Origin: Batillaria attramentaria
Lineage: Eukaryota > Mollusca > Gastropoda > Batillariidae
Direction: 5' to 3'
NCBI GenBank assembly: GCA_018292915.2
Contig: JACVVK020000001.1
Span: 1,565,001 to 1,629,000, forward strand
DNA: 64,000 nucleotides
The notes below the pieces were generated by a model. The model ran no database searches, was not told where the DNA came from, and saw only the letters and a program-made list of their open reading frames with translations. Made by a program: the position numbers and the translations under genes. This document shows positions 1 to 11,639 of this stretch, one piece after another (position 1 is the first letter of the stretch; every line of letters starts with the position of its first letter).

Positions 1-150
1 TTGAAGTTGACGGTTTCAATTTCGAAGTTAACCTACGGTCACACAGTGAGGCCGTTAACACTTGCCAAATTTACCGGGCTGACCCCGGGTTGGTGCGTTT
101 ACATTTAACCAACCCGGGTTAAAAGAGACGCGGGTAAGGACCAGCACAGT

Positions 151-584
151 CCAGCATGCGAAAAAAAAAAATGAAATCATAAACCAAAAACGCCTTCCGG
201 CGTAAAAAAAGAAAAGAAAAAGGCACCCCAAATGTATTATGCATTATTCCACACAAGTTTTGAAATCACATCACCGTTCAACACCAAAATAAGCAACACA
301 CTTATTTCTTCTCAACGACATCTCGTCAGTGGGGTTAGCGTTTGCAAGCACCTCACTTTCCGTTAACCTGAAACGAAACTCTGACATACACAAGTGCTTG
401 CAAACGCCGCTAACCCCATGAGATGTCGTTAAGAAGAAATATGTGTGTTGCTTATTTTGGTGTTGAACTGTGATGTGATTTCAAAACTTGCGTGGAATAA
501 TGCATAATACATTTGGGGTGCCTTTTCTTTTCTTTTTTTTACGCTGGAAGGCATTTTTGGGTTATGACCTAAACATGCTGCTGG
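151..584. repeat. long near-perfect palindrome (foldback element)
   Basis: Left arm 151-353 pairs with right arm 391-584, leaving a loop of about 37 nt. Landmark pairs are GGCACCCCAAATGTATTATG near 227 against its complement near 505-525, and GTTTGCAAGCAC near 339 against GTGCTTGCAAAC near 394. The outer 35 bp of each arm are more diverged. Weak further matches (GAGGCCGTTAACACT near 49, and its complement near 770-785, with CCCGGG motifs in between) suggest the mobile element may span about 46-790. Confidence 0.85.
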
Positions 585-1635
585 TCTCACGATGCTTTCG
601 TCAAGGTCAGTCACGGCCAGTGGGCATGACTCGATGTAATTTACATAACCGTGATGGTTTTCAGTTCCTGCGTCATTGTCAGAGTTCGAGTGGCAGAGAA
701 TGTAGTGTAAACGCTATTGACCAGAACGGTCCTACCTAAGTCCAGATAAACTCGAGTTGACCCCGGGTTCTAGTGTAAACAGCCTCAAATTGCGAACATC
801 AGCGGCCGGGATTAACAAACTTTAATAAAGAGCAACATGATCCTCAAGACGGCGTGCCGCTTGTATTTTATCGCCCACTGATCTTTGTCAGTCAGTTTTA
901 TTACACTGTGCAGCCTTTCTGTGCTCGTAATCAAGTTCAACAATGTAAAGCTAGTTCAAGCTGACCTAAATGAATGACAAGATTCAAACAGAATCTTTCT
1001 GGGTTTTATTTTTTGACAAGGTCAGTGGCACAGGGATCATTTTACGACCGGAAGGCTTTGAGTTGCGATGTCCTAGATATAGATGTCGACAGCAATGTCA
1101 GTGACATGACTATGATACCTGTGGGCAGGAGTGGAGAAAGGTGAAACCCGGTGAAGCACACGCGAACTTCAGTCCTGCCGTCTGTTTGTTAAGGGCGGGG
1201 ATACGGGTTATGCATCCCGCCCTTTGTGGTTCTGCATGAGCGGCCAACAAGAGCAGCTTCAGTTGAACTGACTTTGCGAACCCACAGAAGCTTGTCTACG
1301 GACTACATGCACACATCATAATACATGTATCTTGTGTGGAAGTATTTTGCAGTTGATTTTATGTATGCGCAGACTCACGTATTGTATGACAGCACTCGTT
1401 GAAATCGACTCCCCCCCCCCCCCCACTCCCCTCTCCGCCCCCCCCCCTCCCCCCTTCCCCGAACCCCACGCCTTGAACGCTAGACAACGCATCACCAACA
1501 TTCCATCAACCCTACGGGCCTTGAATGGGCCAAGGGAGCTAACAACGTCTCTCCACTTCGGAAATGCGTGGAGGAATTGTTACACATCTTGTGAAATCCA
1601 CCCGCCGTGCGGGCGTTTTTTTGTTTAGTTTTTTC

Positions 1636-1973
1636 ATTGGCACGCACTTTTTCGGGTGCTTTCGGTTCTGCTCAATGCAAAGAGACGTTAGACACCCTCA
1701 CCTGCTCACTTTGACCTCTCCTTCCCCACAAACATGCACAAAATATCCTGAAATGACTGCTGACCGCAGCCGAGCAGTCATCTCCCTGTTGTGCCCATGA
1801 GATCAGCAACCAAAATGGCGCATTGGATTTGCATGCATATCCCTACTTGTGAAATGAAATAAATCATTTGCACCCACATGTGGGGAAAGAGAGGTGGAAG
1901 TGAGCAGGTGAGGATGTCTTACATCTCTTTGAATCGAGCAGAACCGAAAGCACCCGAGAAAGTGCGTGCGAAT
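1636..1973. repeat. foldback inverted repeat with ~100-bp arms
   Basis: The left arm 1636-1738 (CGGGTGCTTTCGGTTCTGCTC within it) is the reverse complement of the right arm 1869-1973 with a few mismatches, around a spacer of about 130 bp. No coding capacity. It is probably a non-autonomous DNA element. Confidence 0.82.
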
Positions 1974-3151
1974 AGCTCCCAGAATTTCGTATACTATTCT
2001 TCAAGATTACCCTGAAAGGCAACAGGAAGTATCCACTGGAAAATACCAGCAACTGATCATAGTAAAGCTCAAGAAGTGACGTCTTGCGGTGCCGTTGATG
2101 TTGCGATTCCTTGGTTTGACCCAGTTTTGTCTTCATCATTCGCTTGCTTTACGTCCTATGGCTTTCAGCCCTTAAGGACAAGTTGTTCTTGGCATGTGTC
2201 TTTGGCTGCTTGGCTGGGCGAGTGTCTTTGGGGTGGATAGGACTGTTTTTGCATTGCTTTGGGCAACGTAAGAGGTTCCATCTCCGTCTGCTTGGGTCTC
2301 AGATGCCTGGTCAGTCTGGGTTGTTAGCTTATTTTTGTGAGCTTATTGCGAACGGTTAACGCACAGGCATCACAAAACCCTAATACTGTAACACTTTTTT
2401 GTACTCACAGTCCCTGCGTCCACGAATCAAGTGCGTTGCTCATAGTCTGACCATTGCTGCTACGCGTACATGCATTGTGGATGTCAACTAAGTTCAGTCT
2501 GTTCGACTTCGCCTCTAAGTGTCCACGCCCAGTGCCCCAAACCTCTGGCTTCTGGGACTTGCACGACGTTGGAATAAAATCCTTGGAAATGATCATAATT
2601 ACAATAGTTTGCAGTTTCGCGCCGAATAATATATTTTGTTTATTGTTTACTGGGATTACGCACCACCAGCTCCTCTGGTTCGAGAGAAGCGTTTATCGTC
2701 CTTTTAAAACTGTAGACACGTACATTTCAAGCCTGTTCACTCTGTTTTGATATAATAGTACGCGAACCCAAACTTTTTATTGGCAATGAAATACTCTTGG
2801 AACATATCCAGTGAAAATGAAAAATATCGGCCTTATACTGTAAAACGACGATGATTACCACATATTTTGTAGATTTATTGGAAAGATCATGCCGTGAATG
2901 TGTAACTATGGTCTGCGGAAGTGCGTAGGAACACATGTGGGTATCGCTTACATTGACGACTGACCAAACTTTGGGTCAAAAATGGTCAAAACAACTTTCA
3001 TTCTAGGCTTATCAGAAGGATAATGCCCCAACAAAGGACCACCGTGGGCGGAAAGTATCTACGTTTGGTACTTTAATTACCTCTGCCTCCCTGTCGTTAA
3101 TGGAAAACACATGTAGGCTGTTTCTGCAGAACAGCGATACCGCGCTCTAAG

Positions 3152-3289
3152 ATGGCGACTGGCAAAATGTCATTCAATTACTACCAAAATGGCAAGTATG
3201 GATCGCTGCCTCACAACCCACAGAAAGACATGGAGGTCACGCAAGACATGCACCTCAAAATGTCTAAGAAGATCGCCCAGCTTACTAAG
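3152..3289 (+). CDS. FAM184A: FAM184A-like coding exon 1
   Basis: Encodes residues 1-46, with the initiator ATG at 3152 in context AAGATGG. It begins [17 protein letters not shown] and ends QLTK. The donor AAG/GTAAGG is strong and the phase is 0. A 5'UTR exon further upstream cannot be excluded. Confidence 0.88.
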
Positions 3290-5002
3290 GTAAGGGTACT
3301 GTTGTCGAGTTTCCTGCTAATCGGGGTAGTGTAAAGAGAATGGTGTAAGAACCAACACAAGTTTTCTTTACAGTCTTGATAAGTATTACTATCTGATTCC
3401 TCACCGTGCAAATGTGCCCAAGGTGCCCTCGACAACATCAGCTATCAAATTTAGTTATACTAAAAGTCGTTCCTTAGTTCTCCATGTCCTTAAAAAGTAT
3501 GGACAGTCCTTGTAGGCCCGTTCTTGAACAATCTTTCAGCTTCATAACACTAAATCTCTCTAAGTCCGTCGGTGTGATCGCATCGTAGAAGCATACTTAT
3601 TGGCGGTTGTGTGGTACCATATTCTAGAATTACAGTTTAAAGACGGGGACAGTTTCCATTACATGTAAGTTAATTGATACTTGTTGTTACTACAGTTCAA
3701 GATATCCCAAAATTACAGAGTAGAGTGATTCTGGGTGTGGGCACAGAGACCTTTCATAGGTTTAACTGAACTGGATACATAACAGTGCATGTATGTCAGG
3801 TTGTATTTGTTTATGTGGCATTGTGTATAATGTAGACAATAGCCTCACGTTACTGGAACAAAAGACGCCTCCTAAGTTAAGTATCAACTTACAGCTGAAA
3901 TGGTTGTTTTTGTGTGTTTGTGACCATGCAGCGAAGTTAGTTAGTTTTTCTGTGTATGTATTTCTGACATTTTTGCTTTGTCACACGTGTAGGTGATCTA
4001 TGCTCTGAACACCAAAAATGATGAAAATGAGGCTGTCCTGCAAGGGCTGCGAGACCAGCATGAGGAGGAGAAGCAGCAACTCCTGGGCGAGATGCAGGCG
4101 AAGATCCAGCTTTACAAGTAAGTCCAGTACAATAATCAGATATTAACCTGAAAATTCAAAGGATGTGAGTGGGGCAGGCACACTTTATGGAGTAGAGAGA
4201 GGGCTTACACCCTGGTGACTGGATTGGGTGTGTTTTTAGAAAATGGTCACTGGTAATTTATGCAGGATCTATTATATCAGTTTATCATTCGTGGAAAAAG
4301 GACAAGACAAAATTAAAGAATTCACGAAAATCAGTAGAAAAGCCTTAGCAACTATTTGGCTTTTTTTCAAGCTAATAGTGTACTTCTGGTAACTTGCCGG
4401 ACTGCAAAATAATACTTGTCTTCATTTTAACAGGAGCCGCCTTGAAGGGGAGACAGACCATAGACGCCAGATCAGCATTTTGCAAACACGTATCAGTGAC
4501 TATGAGACACAGAATGCATCGGTGGAGGAACGGTTTGCTCGTCTGAAGGAGGAGACGTCACTGCGGGAACAGCGGCTGCAGCAGGAACATAACCAGCAGA
4601 TACAGCAGCTGACCCAAGATGTCTTGCGAGCAAAGCGGGAATTTGAGGAACACTTACAAGTGAGATTATATAAGACCAGTATCTGTATTATTTTATGGAT
4701 TTTTCAATATATGTATTGTATGTGCTTTGGGTGTATTGGAATAGTAATCAGTGATGTTCCAGGGGCTCGGACATTGGTCGTAGTCTGATTGAAATTGTAA
4801 ATGTCGCAAGGCCATAAACCCATTCAAGACAAATGTCCGATTAAAGCTTCATTGCTGCAGTTTGGTATCCCTTAGATTTCCAATCAGAGTGGACATTGCA
4901 AATTCATACCGACAGAAAACTTTTCTCTCCAGTAAAATGTGTAACTTTCTGCTGTTTGTTTCAAACCATGTGTGGTGATCGGTGGCACAGTGTGTGTTGG
5001 GC

Positions 5003-5043
<41 letters not shown>

Positions 5044-8000
5044 CGCGGGGGTGGTGCTTGTGTCACACAGAGCAGACGGAGTCCTATTGATTTTGTGTTG
5101 TCAGGACACCATGTCTTATTGCTTTTGGGGGTCAAGGACATTTTGTCTTAATTGTACCTCCAACCTGGGAACGTCACTGTGCAATAAACCATTTTGTTAA
5201 TTTAACCCCCATTTTGTTATTTGATGTGATGGTTTTACATTGGAACAGCCCTGTGTAGAAAATAACCTCAAGTTAGACCAATCTTACTTTGATGTGAACT
5301 GCTGTACACTTCATGTGCTGTGATTTTTTTCTGCCCACAGGGATTTGAGGCATGGAAGGCACAAAGTGAGGCAGAGCACACAGCTGCCATGCAGGACGCA
5401 GAAATTCGCCACGCCAAGGAACTAGACGAAATTAGGGGCTTCCAGCGAAACCAGGACACTGAATGGCTTAACCAGTGTGCAGAAATAGAGGACAGATTCA
5501 AAGGTGAAATCCTATCCTTACAGGACAGGTTAGCAGCAGAACACGCACAGAGACTGAAAATGGAGGAGGAGTTCTCTCAGAAACTGGAGAAAGCCCAGGC
5601 TTTCTATGAAAAGGAGCTGCAGGCTCTGCAGCAGAACCGAGCAGCAAATTTCGAAGGGGAACTCAGTGCCTTGCGGGACCAACAGGAGAAATTGAAAAAT
5701 GACTTTGCTGCCCAGGAGAAAGAACTGCGGAAACAGATCGACCGACTGGTGCGGCAACTTGCAGACGCGGAGGACGCAGCAGAGGCACACAAACAGGCAG
5801 AGGAGCGGTTGATGAAGGAACTTGGCAGCAAAGACAGCAGCACAGCTTCTCTTTATCAACAGGTATGCATGTAATTTCATTTAATAATAATAATAATAAT
5901 AATGAGTATTGTATAGGCGCTTTACCCTGAATCGGCTCAAAGCGCCGCGAACTGAACCCAACACGCACGCTCACGTGAATCACACGCATTCTCTCACACA
6001 CTGGACATAAACACATTACAATCACGTGGTGCGAAGGGCCAGCTCAGCTATTTAAATTTCGGAATTTAGAATTGCATTTATTTTTCAAATTTGGTGGGCT
6101 GAACATTTCCAAAGCAGAGGGGGAGGAAGCCGGAGTACCCGGAGAGAACCCCCAACGATCGGCCCAAATGAACGGTGCCACGTACGAGAAGGAAAAATTC
6201 TTTGTCCCGAATGGGACTCGAACCCCTGACCTCTCGCATTGGTGACAAGTCTCTTAACCACTAGACCACCGACCGCCCCAGACGCGCGTAATTTCATTTG
6301 TCTGAAGGAGATGGAGTTTTTAGTGTATGAGTATGTGTGTGTGTGGTTTTGTTGGGTTTTTTTTTTTTTTCTTGTCATTCTTCTTCTTTTTCTGTTTTTT
6401 TTTAAAAAATAATTACATCATCCTTGTTCTTTTTCTTCATATTTATCAAATAATTGTGTTGTTTTTCTTCTGCTTTGGTTAATTGTGGGTATGTAAACTT
6501 GCTCACTATATGATTATTGATAGGTTATTGGATTTACCTATGTATCCCCTTTAAACTTACTTCATACCCAGTACATTAAGCAGGAAACTACTCTTGTGCC
6601 TCATTAAGCCCAAGAGCAGCTCTGTAAACAGATCGCCGATGCGCATTAGCACTTAAAAATAGAGATGAAAATAAGCTTGAGGTAGAGTGACACTGCACAC
6701 TACCGTACAAGGTAACCTAATGATGTAAGGGGCAGAAAAGCAGAGGAATGGGGAATCCCCATGCGCTTTGTGTTGTGTACTACAGATGTAATATTGTAGT
6801 GGAAGTCAGAATCATTCAGCCTGTTTTGACTTACTTCCAGTTGGAGGCAGCACACCAAGAAACAGCAGCGGCCCTTGCACGACTAAGAGATGTGGAAACA
6901 GAACTTTCAGCTTCCAAGGAACGCTGTTCTGATCAAGCGCAGGATTTGCTTCAGAAGTCAGGTAGAGAGATAGAGTGCACTTAAGCTGCTGTTTGCCAGT
7001 AGTGCTGTCAGTGGCTTGTGGTTTTATTTGCTGCAATGCATGTGGATCAATGAGATACTCCCCTACAGCATACTCTGCATTCATTAGCCCACACGCAGGT
7101 ACATACACAGATACACACGTATACACATGTATATTTATGTAACTGTAAAAACCATCCTCTGCAACAGCTTTTGCTCATGGGAATAAAAAAAAATTTTCTG
7201 TTATGAGGTTGAAAGGAAGTTAAAGTTATTGACGAGGTATACTAAATGCATTTGCACATGTATGAATGTAATAAGTAAATACCAAAGCACACGCCTTATC
7301 TAATTCAAGACAGGCTGATTTTTCCTCAGCCATCCGGTGTAGACGGGCCAATTTGTGAGGTTCACAGAAATAAAATCATAAAAAAATAACAAAACAAAAT
7401 ACAGACTTGAAATTTTCTGGGTAGTTTATTAACATATTTATGCAGCTATTGATGAAATTTCAAGTTTAAAGATCTTTTTTGTTAGTCATGTTGTTAAAAA
7501 AAAATAAAAAAATCATGATCCACATATGAGGCTGTTCGCCTGAAACCGATGTGCGCTCTAGGGCCGTGTTTGCGGTCGTTCGTCCAGAAAGAGTTAATCT
7601 GACAATAATGATGGGAACTGACACACATGCATATCAGACATCCTCTCCCTCACTGTTCTTCAAAGTTCAAAGATATGTAATTAAAAGTATAGTAAAACCA
7701 GCAATAGAAACCATGGGGTCTTCTCACCAATGTCAGCAGCAAGGCGCATCCATATCACTTTCAGTTGATTGAGATAAGATTTCCCCAGCAGCAGGCAGCA
7801 TAATGTTAAAAAGGCCGCCATCCCATCACCCCCACCCCCACCCCCCGCAAAAAAAGAGAATTTGAAAGGTTTTTTTTTGTTGTTTTTTATTTTTTAATTT
7901 TTTTTCTTGTCAGCGCTAATCGGAGAGCTGGAGGCCAACAAAATGCAGAAGGCAGCACAGGTGGAGGAGTTGACAAACAAGCTGAACGACCTGCACCAGC

Positions 8001-11000
8001 GTCTGGCACAGCTGACCGCAGAAAGGGCCAGTCTAGAGTCACAGCAGCACTCACTTTCGACAGAACAGCAGTCTCAGCTTGCCTCCCTTAGACAGGTAGG
8101 TGCTGCACGATAAATCCAAGGCTTCAGCAGTTTTTGAAACCTCACCGCTGGATCTCCTGACTTTTACTTAGGCACCTCAAGATGGATTTACCATGACTTT
8201 CCTGAAGAAAAAAAACTGTACAAACTGAGGCTAGACTGAACAGCAGTAATATAGTAGACTTAGTAAGACGGCACACACCTGTCTGGCTTAAAATTAACAA
8301 AACTGTCCATATTTTGCTTCGCCAGGTGCGTAGCTGTGCCTACACTTCATTGCTGGCATTGTAGCTTGCAGGAGTTGATGTCTGTCCATGAACATGACCC
8401 AGAGATTTAGTTATCCCTGTGTAAGTTACCCTGGCCTTATTTTCCATTTACTGCGAATAGTGAGGAATGGAGTTTGTCAGAGGAGATCAGTTCCTCCCCT
8501 GATCTGTGGGGTTGGACTGGAGAGGATGTTAAAAGCCTGCCAGTAAGCAGGGACTGTTGGTCAGCTGGGCCATGATTTGATATGCGGTAGGCACTTGATA
8601 CTGACCAGACAGTGCCATATATATATCAACGTATGGTTTGACTGGCGAGCTGGCCTTGCCCACCAGGGGGTTTTAAGGCTGATCTGTACATATTTCCCAA
8701 TTATGTTTCCAGATGATACAAGACCTGACCGTGGAGAAGGAGACGATGCGGCAAAAGTATGAGCGTGAGGTGCAGTCCCTGAAACAGCTGATGGAGGAGA
8801 AGGTGAAGGATGTAACGAGCATGCTGGAAGGCAAGCTGGCCGCATCAGAAAAACAGCATGCAGAGGAACGTGATCGGGACAGGAAGGCAGCAGCTGATGT
8901 TTTGCTCCAGACAAAACAGGTTGGTTTTTTGTGTATCCGTGCACTTGAGACTGTGCGTGTTCTTCTCTTGTGTTTGTTCTTTCATTGTGTCAGGCCTGTA
9001 ACGCTGTGGTATGCCGAGGTTGTAAGGGTCAATGCAGGTTTAAAGCTTTGTTTTCCTACCACAGTCTGATTTTACTTTCTTTATCATCGCATTCTTTTTC
9101 CATTTTGCACTGCAATACTGGTGCATTTCAGTGTGTTTGCAACAATCTGATATAGTAAGCTACATCCTTTAACCAACAGATGTTTTGGCAGTTTGAACAA
9201 GAACAAGGTCCTCAACATAATAGGTGTACGCAATAAATCTTCAGCAATGCCGTCTGTAATGTGTACTTTTGATTTGTTTCTGCATGTGTATATATATGAA
9301 TTGATTTGTCTTGACAGGACATGCAGTCAAAGTTTGACGAGGAGCAAAATAAGCTGAAGGCAGAGAAGGACTCCATCCAGGCTGAGTTTGATCGTGTCAA
9401 GGCGGACCTGTTGGCCAGATGCAAGCAGGCTGAGGAAGAGGTGCGGCCAGCATGCAGGCTTGCTTTCCATAGACCCTCACTTGAGCAAGCGTTCTTGCAT
9501 AGAATATTTCACTTTTCTTCTTACCAAGTTTTTTTTTCTCTCTTTTTTTTTCTCCCACTTCTTCAAGGGAGCATGAATTAGCCCATCTTTAAAACATTTT
9601 GAACCACACACGAGTAACCCAAAATTCTGACAAGATTAACAGTTCCTTGACAGTCTTATTGCAGCAAACACGAGTATAATCAAAGTGCAACACTCCCACT
9701 AAGCCAAATTTAAATCCATGCAGACATAGGTTAATGATTTTTTTCCACTGGTGCACGACCCCACGCTTACTGGTGGGATTTGAGTTAACCCTGCCAAACA
9801 AATCATTTTACCATCAGTTTTCTTCCATTCCTCGTGACAGTGTTTTGCATGGGTATGTGTGCCATCAATTTATTTTGTATTGGCTGTTTAGTTCTGTGCT
9901 TAGTTCATATTTAGTGTTTTTCTTTTCTTTCAGTTTATTATTGTAGCTCTGTTAGGAGCCACATGGTCCACAGTATTATTATACTTACTAAAATAATGAA
10001 TAATAAAGTAATAGTAGGCGGATTTAATTTAAAAACAATCTTCTAACTGTATGCATAAGTTACCATGTCTCACAGATGCAGTACAGCGGCCCCCGAACTG
10101 CCATCAGCTGAAGAAAACAAAATTTTCATTATCATTTTTCGTCAAAAGTTTCAGTGTTTAAACCTGTTTTAGTGTTTACAGCAAAATTATTTTATTATAT
10201 ATGTATATATGTGCTTTACAAATGAAATTATTTTTATTATTACTATTACTACTCTGACAGGTGGATCGCCTGACCAAGATGGTGAGAGAGAGTGAGCAGG
10301 GGCTGGGTTCCGCATCATCTCACATCAACAGCCTGAAGGAGGCGGCCGCTTCGCTGAAGTCAGAGCTGGATAAGACGCGCACCGAGCTGAAGACCACCAA
10401 AACCACCAGCGCCAACCTCAAGGTCAGAGTCCTAAGTAAAGTTTTTGTTTCTCAATGTGAACATGTGCGTGTTGCTTGATGTGTGTGTGTGCGTGTGTCT
10501 GTTGTGTGCATGTGTGTGTGTGTGGGTGGGTGTGGGTGTGTGTTCTTGTGTGTGTGTGTTCTTTGTGTGTGTCCTTTCTTTTCACAGAATTGACTGATAA
10601 ATAATTTTAGGATGTGTGGAAAATAGCCAGTAGCCATGCTTCAGCTATACCAACACTGCCACCGCCCCTTCTTCATCCCCCCCCCACCCCCCCACCCCCA
10701 AACTGAACTCACTGTAATTCAATTCTGCAGACAGTGCAGCGCATTTACTACAGTCGTTTGATATTGCCTGTGCACACGTACATGCTTCAGAGTTGCAGTG
10801 ACACCCAAAGCTTTAAATGTTATGTCATTGAGTTTCCAGTTTTCCTCCAGATACTTTCAGATATATTCAGCTGATGATGCAGGAAGCTGCAGTAATTTTT
10901 GCAGGTGATAACACTTCAGAGGGTGATCTAATATTTTATCCAGTGAAATATGCACATTTGTGCACTATCAGAAGCTTACACACACAAGCGTGCACGTGCA

Positions 11001-11005
11001 GGCAG

Positions 11006-11076
<71 letters not shown>

Positions 11077-11594
11077 GAAGTAAAATGCAGACATGTGAAA
11101 AGAAATGTGTTTGGTTCAACATTTATTTTCTACATCTTGCTATTTACATTTAATGCACATTAGGCCTAGGTTATTTCCACTTGGAAGAATTTTCTGCCAT
11201 TGCAAGAAATAAAAAGTCTGTAGGTGGTCTGATTAATGAGCTGATGTCTGTGTTTAGTGCTGTCTAAATATACAACACCAGACAGAAGGTGTTTTTATGC
11301 ATTTCCACAAAAGATTTCGGGTTAGGCAAGTTACAGTTCAGTGACCGTTGGAGGCAGCTTAGCGAACAGTGTAGCTGCACCTTAAAATAGTTTCCTCCAC
11401 CCCCACCTCCCCCCCCCCCCCAAAAAAAAAGAAAAAAAAGTATATTGCATGAGATTACACAACACTTACATGAGGTACATGTACCTTTTGCAATTCAGGT
11501 CCATTTTTCTTAACATGTATCCAGTTTTGGGGTTTTTTTTTCTTGGCATCAAACATTAATATGTATTTGACTGAACATGTACAGGGGTGCCGGA

Positions 11595-11639
<45 letters not shown>

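Larger units (their letters stand above)
1..3151. other. upstream flank of the FAM184A-like gene
   Basis: No gene is recognised. It contains the long palindrome at 151-584 and a foldback element at 1636-1973, with a C-rich tract at 1411-1458. The promoter and 5'UTR of the FAM184A-like gene should lie in the last few hundred bases, but no TATA or initiator element stands out. Confidence 0.5.

Noticed and set aside
1316..1800. Pro-rich frames over the C-run at 1411-1458
   Set aside because: Produced by poly(C) composition. No splice sites or homology seen.
5530..6025. Long - strand frames opposite FAM184A-like exon 4
   Set aside because: Antisense shadows of the Glu/Lys/Gln-rich coiled-coil exon (Leu/Phe/Cys-rich translations). 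No independent support.
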